Part shown: positions 19,529 to 29,899 of the stretch, piece after piece
Numbering within the stretch: the first letter of the stretch is position 1
How the letters are laid out: every line of letters starts with the position of its first letter
NCBI GenBank assembly: GCA_020847635.1
Contig: JADLBQ010000072.1
Coordinates: forward strand, 1 to 64,000
Direction of reading: 5' to 3'
DNA from: Bacteroidia bacterium
GTDB lineage: Bacteria; Bacteroidota; Bacteroidia; AKYH767-A; OLB10
DNA length: 64,000 nt
Notes under the pieces: model-generated
Told to the model about the DNA's origin: nothing
What the model saw: only the letters and a program-made list of their open reading frames with translations
Databases searched by the model: none
Made by a program: the position numbers and the translations under genes

Positions 19529-20044
19529 TAAAAAAGCAATTTCCAAAAAAGACTATATTGAAAGCTGATTTTTCAAGAGTGTGTAAAAGGTGGTGCATCT
19601 TACTTCCTCTCTCAATTCATCATAAGGACTTGATTTTAAATTTATTTACACTATAAACCGCCTGGTTAACAGCAGCAACTCTCATTAATGTCACTAATAC
19701 ATTGAAATATGTTTTAATTGTTTAGGTTCGGTTCTATTACTCTAAACAAGTATTTAAAAACCTCTATTTTTTTCTTAAAAATTCAATTCGTTTAGATGTG
19801 TTTTGATCTGATTTAAGTTCCTTTATAAACCAGATCTGTTCCGACTGTCAACTTATCTTTCTCCAGAAATCCTGCCAGCATGCGTTTTATAGCTTTTACT
19901 GCCTTGATAACTCATTATTCAGTATTCAGAAAAACAAGAGAACCGCTTCAATAAGCAAACAGAAGCTTTTAAAGACATGCACTTAGGCTCCCTCCATTCA
20001 GGGTTAAAAGTGCCATAACTTCATTCATACATTATATAGTAAAA

Positions 20045-20971
20045 TTAATCTACCAGGGTGATATCAAACTGGACCAGATCCACGAACTCCTGAACTCTGT
20101 CTTCAACTTCTTCCTGGCTGAGGTTTAATATTCTTTCAGTCCCGAACTTCTCAACGCAGAAACTTGCCATAGCAGACCCGTAAATAATTCCACGCTTCAT
20201 ATTATCAAAAGAGATATCCTTTGTTCTGGCTAAATAGCCAATAAAGCCTCCTGCAAACGTATCGCCTGCACCGGTGGGGTCAAAGACATCTTCCAATGGC
20301 AAAGCAGGTGCAAAAAACACCTGTGAGCCATGAAACAGCAAAGCGCCATGTTCACCCTTTTTTATAATCAGAAACCTGGGTCCTAATTTCAGGATTTTTT
20401 GGGCTGCCTTAACAAGGCTATATTCTTTTGTCAACTGGCGTGCTTCGGCATCATTAATTGTCAGAACATCAACTTTAGCAATGGTTGCCATCAAATCATT
20501 CCATGCTGTGTCCATCCAGAAATTCATTGTATCCATTACAACCAGTTTTGGCCTTTCTTTAAGCTGGCTCATCACTTGTTGCTGAATGCGTGGCATCAGA
20601 TTGCCCAACATCAGAAATTCACAGTTCTGGTAGGTATCCGGTACAATAGGATTAAAATCAGCCAATACATTCAGCTGTGTATCAAGCGTATCACGGCTGT
20701 TCATATCGGCATGATAACGTCCTTTCCAGAAGAATGATTTTCGCCCATCTTTAATCTGTAATCCATCTGTATTTACTCCATGCTCATTTAACTGACGGAT
20801 AGCATACATTGGATAATCATCCCCAACTACTGAAACGAGATTTATATTCTTTGTAAAATAGGAAGCCGCCAGAGAGGCATAAGTTGCAGCACCGCCAAAA
20901 ATCCGGTCTGTTTTTCCAAAAGGTGTTTCAATCGCATCAAATGCAACTGTACCCACTACAAGAAGACTCAT
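20045..20971 (-). CDS. PfkB family carbohydrate kinase
   Basis: 308 aa; FGGAATYASLAASYF and DPTGAGDTFAGGFIGYLA signatures. Confidence 0.93.
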   Translation of the reverse strand: MSLLVVGTVAFDAIETPFGKTDRIFGGAATYASLAASYFTKNINLVSVVGDDYPMYAIRQLNEHGVNTDGLQIKDGRKSFFWKGRYHADMNSRDTLDTQLNVLADFNPIVPDTYQNCEFLMLGNLMPRIQQQVMSQLKERPKLVVMDTMNFWMDTAWNDLMATIAKVDVLTINDAEARQLTKEYSLVKAAQKILKLGPRFLIIKKGEHGALLFHGSQVFFAPALPLEDVFDPTGAGDTFAGGFIGYLARTKDISFDNMKRGIIYGSAMASFCVEKFGTERILNLSQEEVEDRVQEFVDLVQFDITLVD

Positions 20972-20995
20972 GTTATCAGGTTTTAATCAGAAATG

Positions 20996-21003
20996 CAAAA
21001 CTA
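20996..21003 (-). promoter_or_regulatory. Candidate -7 box (TAGTTTTG) upstream of the PfkB kinase
   Basis: CAAAACTA on + strand, 25 bp upstream of the 20971 start; TAnnTTTG match only. Confidence 0.4.
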
Positions 21004-21071
21004 CACAACCCTGTCGAGTTACATGTATTCTCAGAATCATAATTCCGAAATTCGCTCGCATTCTTTATTAT

Positions 21072-21569
21072 ATGTCTGAGATTACAATTTCCGGAATCAG
21101 CCAGCTTTCAAAAACTGAGAAATACAAGCTGCTTATTCAGACAGCTGGTACCTTGCTGAACAAAGAATCTGACACCATCGCTAATCTTTCAAACATCTGT
21201 GCCCTCATCAAACAGATTTTTGATTTTCACTGGTGCGGTTTTTACCGTGTGGTAACGGTTAACAATTTTTCTGAACTCATTGTGGGTCCGTTTCAGGGAC
21301 CGGTTGCCTGTTCACGAATCGGGTATGCACAAGGAGTTTGTGGCACTGTATGGAAAGAGAAACGATTGCTGAATGTGGAGAATGTAAGCCGGTTCCCGGG
21401 CCATATTGCATGCAGCCCCGATTCAAAAAGTGAAATTGTTATTCCTGTTTTTTCAAAACAAGAAGTGGTGATGGTCCTGGATATTGACAGCAGTCGTTTA
21501 AATGATTTTGACGATACCGATGAAACGTATCTTAGCAGTCTGGCCGAAATGGTCAGTACCATTCTTTAA
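21072..21569 (+). CDS. GAF-domain free methionine-(R)-sulfoxide reductase (fRMsr/YebR-like)
   Basis: GPFQGPVACSRIGYAQGVCGTVW...RFPGHIACSPDSKSEIVIPV...LDIDS; three conserved Cys positions retained. Confidence 0.9.
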   Translation: MSEITISGISQLSKTEKYKLLIQTAGTLLNKESDTIANLSNICALIKQIFDFHWCGFYRVVTVNNFSELIVGPFQGPVACSRIGYAQGVCGTVWKEKRLLNVENVSRFPGHIACSPDSKSEIVIPVFSKQEVVMVLDIDSSRLNDFDDTDETYLSSLAEMVSTIL

Positions 21570-21573
21570 CCTT

Positions 21574-23190
21574 ATGTCAACTTTTCAACCAGCACCTTTC
21601 ATTGTTTTTCTGGGCATGGCTGCCACATTCGCATCTTGTGCAAATAAAGTTGCTCCCGAAGGCGGGCCAAAAGACCTTGCACCTCCAGAACTTGTATTTT
21701 CATCACCTGATAACTTTTCAACAAAATTCAACAAGAATCAGATTCGGCTTGATTTTGATGAATATATTCAGCTAAAAGAACCCGACAGGCAACTTGTGAT
21801 TTCACCGTTACCTGCTGAAAAGCCCGAAATCAGCTTCAGCAAAAAATCAGTCTATATTAATCTCAAAGAACCACTGCGTTTAAATACTACTTACACATTT
21901 AACTTTGGAAATTCGATTATCGATCTTCACGAATCAAACTCAATAAACAATTTCAGATTTGTGATTTCGACCGGTGATTTTATTGACTCACTTTCAATCA
22001 AAGGAAACATAAAGGATGCTTTCACTTTAAAGCCCGTTAAAGATGCACTGGTGATGTTATATAGCAAAGCGGATGATTCGCTGCCTTTCACCACCCCGCC
22101 TGATTACATTTCACGAAGTGATGAAAACGGGAATTTTGTATTTTACAACCTCAAATCAGCCTCTTTCAAACTGTTTGCACTCTTAGATAAAAATAACAAT
22201 TATCTGTTTGACCAACCTGATGAGTCAATTGCATTTCACAATGAACTTCTGAATGCCGGTGATTCACTTTCTGTTGAATTATTCATGTATAAAGAGCAGC
22301 CTTCAGCTTTAAGATTGCTAAATGCAAGAGTAACCGAACCGGTTAAAGTTGAACTTGCATTCAATAAAGACGTTTCAGAAGTGAAGCTGATTCCAGCTTC
22401 GGGCGACTCCGGCCACTACTTTACCTTTTTTAATCAGAAGAAAGATTCCCTTATTATCTTCCTGGCAGATACACTGGCCGATTCGTTGAATCTCTTCTTT
22501 CAAGAGAACCATGTGATTGTTGATTCGGTGTTTTTATCACTGCGCAAACCTGCATTTTTCAAAGCAAAATCATCTCATTTCCTGGCTCCGTTTATGCTGA
22601 CATCTGCCAATACCAGACTCTTGCCTGGTTTTTCTCCGGAATTCCTGGCATCTCATCCAATCAGTGAGATTGATACTTCACGCATCCAGATCTACGAAGA
22701 TTCTATTCCGGTTATCACCTGTAAATTCAATATTGAAACTGACTCCAGAAGGATTACAATGAGTTTGCCGCTCCAGGCTGGTAAAAATTACAGGATCATC
22801 ATGCTGCCAAATGCTCTGAAAGATTGTTATAACCGCTACAATGACACCCTAACTATTACCTTTCAGTCTCTGACTGAAAAGGAAACCGGTTCACTCGAAA
22901 CTCAGATTAAAAATCCTTCTGCAGCCAGTTTACTGATTTATCTAGTTAATGAACAGGAGCAGATAATACGTGATACACTATTGACCGGTGTAACTCCGGC
23001 TATTAATTTTCGTTATTTAATGCCTGGAACCTATAAACTTAAAGCGGTGAACGATAAAAATCAAAATGGGAAATGGGATACCGGTCACTATCTGAGCAAA
23101 CTTTTTCCTGAATCAGTAGTTTACTTTAAGGAACCAATTACTATCAGGGCCAATTGGGATGTTGAAAACGAATGGCTTATTAAATTCTGA
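21574..23190 (+). CDS. Ig-like domain (SbsA Ig-like/DUF) lipoprotein
   Basis: MSTFQPAPFIVFLGMAATFASCANKVAPEGGPKDLAPPEL: lipobox plus N-terminal signature of a common Bacteroidetes Ig-like lipoprotein. Confidence 0.75.
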   Translation: MSTFQPAPFIVFLGMAATFASCANKVAPEGGPKDLAPPELVFSSPDNFSTKFNKNQIRLDFDEYIQLKEPDRQLVISPLPAEKPEISFSKKSVYINLKEPLRLNTTYTFNFGNSIIDLHESNSINNFRFVISTGDFIDSLSIKGNIKDAFTLKPVKDALVMLYSKADDSLPFTTPPDYISRSDENGNFVFYNLKSASFKLFALLDKNNNYLFDQPDESIAFHNELLNAGDSLSVELFMYKEQPSALRLLNARVTEPVKVELAFNKDVSEVKLIPASGDSGHYFTFFNQKKDSLIIFLADTLADSLNLFFQENHVIVDSVFLSLRKPAFFKAKSSHFLAPFMLTSANTRLLPGFSPEFLASHPISEIDTSRIQIYEDSIPVITCKFNIETDSRRITMSLPLQAGKNYRIIMLPNALKDCYNRYNDTLTITFQSLTEKETGSLETQIKNPSAASLLIYLVNEQEQIIRDTLLTGVTPAINFRYLMPGTYKLKAVNDKNQNGKWDTGHYLSKLFPESVVYFKEPITIRANWDVENEWLIKF

Positions 23191-23834
23191 TGACTTTAAA
23201 AAAGACAGTCCGTTTAATCCTGCTGATTTTTGTACCGGTTATTTTTCTGATTACTGCCTGCAACGTGATCATTACCCGCTTTTCAAAAGGAAAACTTTTT
23301 GATCATATTTCAGAAATCCCAACAAGAAAAACAGGATTGCTGCTCGGCACAAGTAAATATATTTCAAGAGGGAAGTTGAATCCTTACTTCTCAGCACGGA
23401 TCCGGGCTGCAGGCGAATTATACCATCAGGGAAAAATTCATTATCTGATTTTAAGCGGAGACAATCGCCATCAGAACTACAATGAACCCCGTGATATGCG
23501 GAAAGCATTAAATGCAATCGGAGTTCCCGACAGCGTAATCTTTCCTGACTATGCCGGTTTCCGCACCTTTGATTCAGTTATCCGGTCGAAGGAAATTTTC
23601 GGACAGGACAGCATTATAGTCATTTCTCAGCATTTTCACAATATGAGAGCTGTTTTTATTGCGTGGCATTTCGGAATTCATGCTATCGGATTTAATGCCG
23701 GAGATGTTTATGACGGAGCAGGATTTAAAACAAAGTTCAGAGAGGTATTTGCACGAACAAAGGTCTTTCTTGATATTTATATTCTGAAAACAAAGCCCTA
23801 TTTCCTGGGTGACAGAATTAACATCCCCGATTAG
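23190..23834 (+). CDS. SanA/ElyC-like DUF218 (YdcF) family protein
   Basis: LLLGTSKYISRGKLNPYFSARIRAAGELYHQGKIHYLILSGDNRHQNYNEPRDM. Confidence 0.85.
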   Translation: MTLKKTVRLILLIFVPVIFLITACNVIITRFSKGKLFDHISEIPTRKTGLLLGTSKYISRGKLNPYFSARIRAAGELYHQGKIHYLILSGDNRHQNYNEPRDMRKALNAIGVPDSVIFPDYAGFRTFDSVIRSKEIFGQDSIIVISQHFHNMRAVFIAWHFGIHAIGFNAGDVYDGAGFKTKFREVFARTKVFLDIYILKTKPYFLGDRINIPD

Positions 23835-23862
23835 TTCTTCTCGGTATGTTTTAATTTTGAGT

Positions 23863-24207
23863 ATGATTCGTATATTATATAAGTCAACCTGCTCAACCTG
23901 TCGTAATGCAATACATCTGATCAAAGAAAAAACGAAAGAAAACATTGAAATGGTTGAATACCTCAAAGAGGTTCCTTCTGAGGATGACATCCGTTCCATT
24001 CTAAAAATGCTTGGTATCAAAGCTGAAGAACTGGTCAGAAAAAAGGAACAACTGTACAAAGACAAATACAAAAGCTGTAAAATTTCAGAAGAACAATGGA
24101 TTAAAATTCTTCACCGGCATCCTGAACTCATTGAACGGCCTATAGTAATTAAAGGCTCTAGAGCGATCATTGGAAGACCAGTTGAACGGATTGTTGACTT
24201 TATCTGA
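23863..24207 (+). CDS. ArsC/Spx-family arsenate reductase-like protein
   Basis: ILYKSTCSTCRNAIHLI; LIERPIVIKGSRAIIGRP. Start moved to 23863. Confidence 0.9.
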   Translation: MIRILYKSTCSTCRNAIHLIKEKTKENIEMVEYLKEVPSEDDIRSILKMLGIKAEELVRKKEQLYKDKYKSCKISEEQWIKILHRHPELIERPIVIKGSRAIIGRPVERIVDFI

Positions 24208-24237
24208 CAAGAAAGTAACTTTTAGTGAATGCTCCCG

Positions 24238-25365
24238 TCAGACCTCAAACAAAGCGGCTGCAATATGATCAGCAAACAATTTTCCGGAATTAGTCAGTAA
24301 TAATATTCCATCTTCAATTGTGTAATGTCCGGGATTTATCCGAGCAAGTTCGTATCCAAGATATTCAAGCTTAGAGGCACCAAACTGTTCAGCAACAAAT
24401 TGCAGCTCAACACCCCATTTCGTTCTTAATCCAGTCATAACATACTCATTATATTGCTGATTAACCGAAAGAACCTCTGACTGGGCTACTTCTTCGTTCT
24501 TCATCAGCCTGCGGATATACTCACTGTTATTTGCAAGGTTAAACCAGCGGATCTTATTATTATAGGAATGAGCAGACGGTCCTAATCCCAGATAAGGCTC
24601 ACCTGTCCAGTAGTTACTGTTATGAACCGAATAAAATTCTTCTCTTCGGGCAAAATTTGAAATTTCATACTGTTCCCATTGCATTTTTCCGATTTCGTTA
24701 ATCAGAATTTCAAACTGCCTGGCGCTTTGCTCTTCATTTACAGGCTTTGCTTTCATTTTTCTGATCCGGGCAGCAAGTGCTGTTTTTTCTTCTATAGTAA
24801 GCGCATAACAAGAAAGGTGCTGGATGGGAAGGCTAAATGCCCTTTTGATATTTTCAATCCAACGTTCATCAGTTAGTCCGGGAGTTCCATAAATCAGATC
24901 AATAGTTAGGTTAGTAAATCCAGCCTGTGCTGCCCGGTTTACCGATTCAATTGCAGTTTTCGCATTATGAATCCGATTCATATACTCCAGATCCTCATCA
25001 TAAAAAGACTGAATCCCAATACTCAGCCGGTTAATACGTGTTTGACGTAGTTGCAGCAAATACTCAGCTGTTAAATCCTCAGGATTTGCCTCCAGAGTAA
25101 ACTCAATCACATCATCCAGCTTGAAATACCTGTTTAGCTGATTTGTTAACGAGTTGATTTCTTCTGCTGAAAGAACAGACGGGGTTCCACCTCCAAAATA
25201 AAGTGTAGTTATCTTTTCATCTCCGAAGAAATTCCTTTTTTGCTCAATCTCCTTGGTTAAGGCAAGCAGAAAGTTATCCTTATTCTTCAATGATGTTGAA
25301 AAATGAAAGTTACAGTAAAAACAGGCCTGCCGGCAAAACGGAATATGGATATAAATACCTGCCAT
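24238..25365 (-). CDS. hemW: Radical SAM heme chaperone / coproporphyrinogen III oxidase-like HemW
   Basis: MAGIYIHIPFCRQACFYCNFHF (CxxxCxxC), TLYFGGGTPSVLS, LGLGPSAHSY. Confidence 0.94.
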   Translation of the reverse strand: MAGIYIHIPFCRQACFYCNFHFSTSLKNKDNFLLALTKEIEQKRNFFGDEKITTLYFGGGTPSVLSAEEINSLTNQLNRYFKLDDVIEFTLEANPEDLTAEYLLQLRQTRINRLSIGIQSFYDEDLEYMNRIHNAKTAIESVNRAAQAGFTNLTIDLIYGTPGLTDERWIENIKRAFSLPIQHLSCYALTIEEKTALAARIRKMKAKPVNEEQSARQFEILINEIGKMQWEQYEISNFARREEFYSVHNSNYWTGEPYLGLGPSAHSYNNKIRWFNLANNSEYIRRLMKNEEVAQSEVLSVNQQYNEYVMTGLRTKWGVELQFVAEQFGASKLEYLGYELARINPGHYTIEDGILLLTNSGKLFADHIAAALFEV

Positions 25366-25391
25366 ATAATCAGACTGTAATCAACCAGATG

Positions 25392-27314
25392 TCAGTCTCC
25401 TCCTAATTCTTTGTATTTCTGAAGATAGAGTTGTTCATTGAGCTTGTCACCCTTAAACCCATAGGTAATTGATAAAAAGAAATAAGCCTGAGCATATTTG
25501 GGGTCTGATTGTATACATTGATGGAGATATTTCAATGCATTATCATAATCACCCATTGCTCCATAAGTACTTCCAAGATTTGCCAGTGCTTCCGTATAAT
25601 TCGGATCTAATGAAACCGCCTTTTTGAAAGCTTTCAGTGCCTGGTCATAATTTCCCTGTTCAAAATAAATTGTACCCATGTTACTGTGAGAGGGAGGGTC
25701 AGTAGGGTTACAATCTATTGCCTTATTATAATAATCAAATGATGCCCTCATGTTCTTTTTCTTTCCATAGGCAACTCCCAGTTGTTTGTAAACATCACAG
25801 AATCTCGGAAATATTACGATGGCTTTATTCATTTCGGTTATTGCCGAATCCAGGATTACAATGGTGCCAAGGGAATCAGTAACTCCGATATTTTCAGGTT
25901 TAATCATGTAATTACCCCAGTAGTAGTGAGCACGGGTACTGTTAGGAGACAGGTTTACATCATGCGAAAATAACGAATGGTTATTTTTCCAGACAGGGTT
26001 CCTTGTTACCGTTTTTACACTGTAAAGACCTGCAATAACAATTGTAATAAGTAACGGAATTTTAGCAGACCGGATAAAATCCTTAAGCGATGTAGTCTGA
26101 ACATTTTTGCCGATGTTGGTGAATGAGATCAGACCTGCCAGTACCATGCAATAACCCAGTGACGGGATGTATAATAACCGTTCTCCATAGGAAGTTCCGA
26201 TTGTGAAAAAAATATTTGAAAAAATTGACAGTGAAATAAGAAAGAACAGAATCCCGTAAGTAATGACTTCCTTCTTTCTCCATCTTAGAAGAGCAAATGT
26301 CAAAATCCCGGCATAGATTAGAAACGGAATCAGGAACCTGAGACTAGTCAGTCCTACAAGTGGAATCTGATTATATGACGCATCAAAAACCAACAGATAA
26401 GGTACAGCAAGGACCCACAAGTAACGGCCCAGAATTGATACGGCTGTTGCAAATCTTTCTACCGGATTAGAAGCAGCCATCAACAGATTGTCAGCAACCG
26501 AGAAATTTGATTTCAAACTTCCTTCCAGAATTTTAAACCGGATAATTAAGAAAAGAATTCCTACACCAAGCAACACTAACGAGATCCGGCTATTCAATGA
26601 GCTTTTTGCATTCGTAAAAAACCAGATAGTAACCGGGAAGATTGCTATAAAGGTAATTCCTGACTCCTTCGAGAAAAGTGAAAGCAGGTAGGCAAGTGCA
26701 GCTGCCGGTAAATGCCAGATCTTCGGCTCATAAATTCTACGGTAAATAAAAAGGAATACCAGTAATAAAAAAAAGAAACTGAGTATCTCATCTATACTTT
26801 TAATATTAGCTACCACCTCGGTATGTACGGGATGCGTTATAAAGAGCATCGCAGTAACAAATGACAACAACTGGTTTTTAAAATATAATTGAAGAACAAA
26901 AACTAGTAGGAAACCAGTAAGCGCATAAAACAGCACGTTGGTCCAGTGACCGAGTGCAGGCTGATTGGGAGCAATTGCCCACTGAACGGCAAAAAGTGCT
27001 TTCACTACCGGCCGGTAGAGTTCATCATTCAAAAAATAATAGCCATAGCGGTAGCTTTTTGAGATAGCTTCAGGGAAGGCATTCCAACCCTGGCGGGTAA
27101 GCCGGTTGTCTTTAATGACTGAAAAGTCATCCAGTGCATAATCATAATTGACAGTATTGAGATAAAGTAAGAAACCTGCTGCTGCACAGATAACAGAAAG
27201 AATAACTGTCAGCTTCCTAGAAGAAAAAAGCTTCTTTTTTTCAAGTTCCTGTTGTTCCCGAAGTGCATCCTGCCGGGCGAACTTCTCTTTTTTGGTTTGT
27301 TTCTGAATTTTCAT
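25392..27314 (-). CDS. Polytopic membrane protein with C-terminal TPRs (TMTC/GT-C-like)
   Basis: 640 aa; about 10 TM segments after NYDYALDDFSVIKDN, C-terminal TPR arrays (YDQALKAFKKAVSLDPNYTEALANLGSTYGAMGDY). Confidence 0.75.
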   Translation of the reverse strand: MKIQKQTKKEKFARQDALREQQELEKKKLFSSRKLTVILSVICAAAGFLLYLNTVNYDYALDDFSVIKDNRLTRQGWNAFPEAISKSYRYGYYFLNDELYRPVVKALFAVQWAIAPNQPALGHWTNVLFYALTGFLLVFVLQLYFKNQLLSFVTAMLFITHPVHTEVVANIKSIDEILSFFFLLLVFLFIYRRIYEPKIWHLPAAALAYLLSLFSKESGITFIAIFPVTIWFFTNAKSSLNSRISLVLLGVGILFLIIRFKILEGSLKSNFSVADNLLMAASNPVERFATAVSILGRYLWVLAVPYLLVFDASYNQIPLVGLTSLRFLIPFLIYAGILTFALLRWRKKEVITYGILFFLISLSIFSNIFFTIGTSYGERLLYIPSLGYCMVLAGLISFTNIGKNVQTTSLKDFIRSAKIPLLITIVIAGLYSVKTVTRNPVWKNNHSLFSHDVNLSPNSTRAHYYWGNYMIKPENIGVTDSLGTIVILDSAITEMNKAIVIFPRFCDVYKQLGVAYGKKKNMRASFDYYNKAIDCNPTDPPSHSNMGTIYFEQGNYDQALKAFKKAVSLDPNYTEALANLGSTYGAMGDYDNALKYLHQCIQSDPKYAQAYFFLSITYGFKGDKLNEQLYLQKYKELGGD

Positions 27315-27874
27315 CCGGCCAATTCTGTAGAATCGGAAAGATTTTGTTCAAATTGCTTAATCAGTTCTTCTGGCGATTTTCCGAGGTGTTCTAAAGAAAA
27401 ACGGACATCTTTCTCCAACTTATCTCCTGGAAACTTCTGGAGAAATGTTTCATAAATACGCTTGGCATTTCCTGTATCGTCCAGGTAGTTCTCGTAAATA
27501 AATCCCATCAGAAAGAAAGCTACGGAACGCTTTGAATAATATACCTTTTCTGAGCATTGTTTATAAAACTGAATTGCCTGAAAGTAATCTCCTATTCCAC
27601 TTGAAATTTCTCCGGCTCTGAAAAGATACTCAGCTGACAGGGTATCATCCCTGTAGGTATCAGCAAAGCCTGAATACATTCCAATCAGTTCCCTGGCCTT
27701 TCCTTCATTGATGATTGCCAGGCTGTCTGCCCTTAATTCCTGTTCTAGTTCACTGATCTGATCAGCAATTTTATCCCGCTCAGATTTACATGCTATTAAA
27801 AGCACAGCTGTCATTAACAGCAATGAAAACAGACTCCTGCTTCTCAGGAGTTTTATGTTGATGAGAATTGCCAT
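27311..27874 (-). CDS. Small TPR-containing lipoprotein
   Basis: Likely start MAILINIKLLRSRSLFSLLLMTAVLLIAC (lipobox), then TPR-like helices. Confidence 0.65.
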   Translation of the reverse strand: MAILINIKLLRSRSLFSLLLMTAVLLIACKSERDKIADQISELEQELRADSLAIINEGKARELIGMYSGFADTYRDDTLSAEYLFRAGEISSGIGDYFQAIQFYKQCSEKVYYSKRSVAFFLMGFIYENYLDDTGNAKRIYETFLQKFPGDKLEKDVRFSLEHLGKSPEELIKQFEQNLSDSTELAG

Positions 27875-28096
27875 ACTGCAAAACAAGTATTTTTCAGGAT
27901 AATAAAACTTTAAACCTCTTTGCGTCCTGGGTAAGTGAGTGTGGTTATGATAATTATTATCCCCTTCAATCAGCATCCATAGAAGCTGATTCGAACCGGC
28001 AACACCCTCTTTCATCCGTTGTACCTCTATTCAAACCTGCATGGGACCGGAATGGTTAAAAAATAATCTGCCGGCTGCGACTGAAATCATTTGTTG

Positions 28097-29158
28097 CTAT
28101 TGCAGAAAAGCTTTAATTTTTTCAGTAAGCAGATTGTTATCATTCATTTTAAAAGGTGTGAATGCAGATCCGTTTTTCAGAGCTGCTGACAGCGAGAATT
28201 TCCTTTCAGGAACAGAATAAAAATTGCCTTTAGCAAGATGATAAGCAGCCAGATATTCTTGTTCGGTTTGGCCCGGAGTTGGAATGAATACAGCTTTTTT
28301 ATTCAATTTAACCAAATCCATAATGGTAGAATAGCCGCTTCGGCTAACAATCATGTCAGATCGCTTAATCAGCGAGGCAAGTTCTTTACTCCGGCACATA
28401 TCAATAACCTGAACATTTTCAGGATGATTCGTTTCTGAAGGCTTAAGAGATCCCCTTACAAGTACTGCATTGACTGTTGATTTTCTCAGTTCGTCTGAAA
28501 GTTTTTTTTCGAACCGTGTCCGGGCTGGTTCAGGACCCGAACAGATAACAAGTAATGGTATGCTTTTGTCAACCGTCTGATCAGGTAATTCGAGATGACT
28601 TAATAAGCCGATATAACTGGCTGCACTTAGATGATGCCCGTGTGATAACCTGCCTGAGAGATTGCTATCACCCTCAAAGTCGGGTATCCAGCATTCTCTG
28701 AATTTTTGAATCCGTCTTTTATGAAGTAAAAACAACAACGGCTCAGACCATTTCAATCCAGCAGGCCCCCTTAGTGCAATCTGATGAGTAATAAAAGCCG
28801 AATAGACTGATGGATGATAGCAACCGTATCGGTTATCCGATATAATCCTGTTGATCTCGTATTCGGCAATGATCTTTTCTGTAACTAATTTTTCTTTCCG
28901 AATTGTATTAAGAATTTTAGGTAAAGAACGAATCATCTCCAAAACCATACTGGAAGAGGCATACCTTATATTATAGGATGGCAGAACTGCTGCCTGAAGT
29001 TGCGGAAACCGGTTACTCAGAAAAGATAATGCTTCTCCATCAGAGGCAATTATCACCTCAGCCCCCTGGTTCATCAATTCGTTAATTACCGGAATCGAAC
29101 GGGTTGCATGACCCAGTCCCCAGTTTAAAACACAGTATAACACTTTTGTTTTCTGCAC
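28097..29158 (-). CDS. MurG-like (GT28-type) glycosyltransferase
   Basis: VLYCVLNWGLGHATRSIPVINELMNQGAEVIIASDG; SGYSTIMDLVKLNKKAVFIPTPGQTEQEYLA. Confidence 0.85.
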   Translation of the reverse strand: MQKTKVLYCVLNWGLGHATRSIPVINELMNQGAEVIIASDGEALSFLSNRFPQLQAAVLPSYNIRYASSSMVLEMIRSLPKILNTIRKEKLVTEKIIAEYEINRIISDNRYGCYHPSVYSAFITHQIALRGPAGLKWSEPLLFLLHKRRIQKFRECWIPDFEGDSNLSGRLSHGHHLSAASYIGLLSHLELPDQTVDKSIPLLVICSGPEPARTRFEKKLSDELRKSTVNAVLVRGSLKPSETNHPENVQVIDMCRSKELASLIKRSDMIVSRSGYSTIMDLVKLNKKAVFIPTPGQTEQEYLAAYHLAKGNFYSVPERKFSLSAALKNGSAFTPFKMNDNNLLTEKIKAFLQ

Positions 29159-29165
29159 GGCAAGG

Positions 29166-29173
29166 CAAAAATA
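29166..29173 (-). promoter_or_regulatory. Candidate -7 box (TATTTTTG) for the glycosyltransferase
   Basis: CAAAAATA on + strand just upstream of the start at 29158. Confidence 0.4.
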
Positions 29174-29215
29174 GCTTCACCTGTTCAGATTTTACTATTA
29201 AGGTGATTGCTAGCC

Positions 29216-29223
29216 TATTTTTG
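29216..29223 (+). promoter_or_regulatory. Candidate -7 box (TATTTTTG) for trmB
   Basis: TATTTTTG immediately upstream of ATG at 29231 in the divergent intergenic region. Confidence 0.4.
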
Positions 29224-29230
29224 CAACCGG

Positions 29231-29899
29231 ATGGGGAAATACAAACTAAGACGCTGGGAAGATCTGAAAACGATGCTTCATGTATTCCAGCCTGAGATTG
29301 ATTTTTATTCTCCAGACAATGATCTGAAAGGTAAATGGCATGAAGCTATTTTCAGGAACAGAAACCCAATCGTTGTTGAGGCAGGGTGTGGAAAAGGAGA
29401 ATATACCGTTGCTCTGGCTAAGAAATATCCGGAAAAAAATTTTATTGGTATTGATATAAAAGGTGCACGGATATGGAAAGGAGCAAAGACTGTTGCAGAT
29501 GAGAAGATATCGAATGCAGCCTTTCTCCGGTTAAGGCTTGAACTGATAGAAAAAATTTTTTCCTCTAATGAATTAACAGAAATCTGGTTGACTTTTCCAG
29601 ATCCGCAACCCCGGCAAAGCCGTGAGAACAGAAGACTTACTTCGCGGGCTATGCTCAGCCGGTTTAGTAACCTTTTGAAATCAGGAGGGCTGCTTCACTT
29701 AAAAACTGACAGTATTGAACTATTCAACTATACGCTTGAAACACTCAAAGATCAGCCGGGGAAGCTTCTCTTTCATACTTTTGATGTTGATTCAGAACCT
29801 GCTGTTCCTGAAGACCTGAGTATTTGTACAACTTATGAAAAAGTTTTTCGAAGTGAAGGAAAAAAAATTTCGTACCTCTGTTTCCGGTTTGAAAAATGA
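29231..29899 (+). CDS. trmB: tRNA (guanine-N7-)-methyltransferase TrmB
   Basis: VVEAGCGKGEYTVALAKKYPEKNFIGIDIKGARIWKGAKTV; IWLTFPDPQP. Start moved to 29231. Confidence 0.94.
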   Translation: MGKYKLRRWEDLKTMLHVFQPEIDFYSPDNDLKGKWHEAIFRNRNPIVVEAGCGKGEYTVALAKKYPEKNFIGIDIKGARIWKGAKTVADEKISNAAFLRLRLELIEKIFSSNELTEIWLTFPDPQPRQSRENRRLTSRAMLSRFSNLLKSGGLLHLKTDSIELFNYTLETLKDQPGKLLFHTFDVDSEPAVPEDLSICTTYEKVFRSEGKKISYLCFRFEK

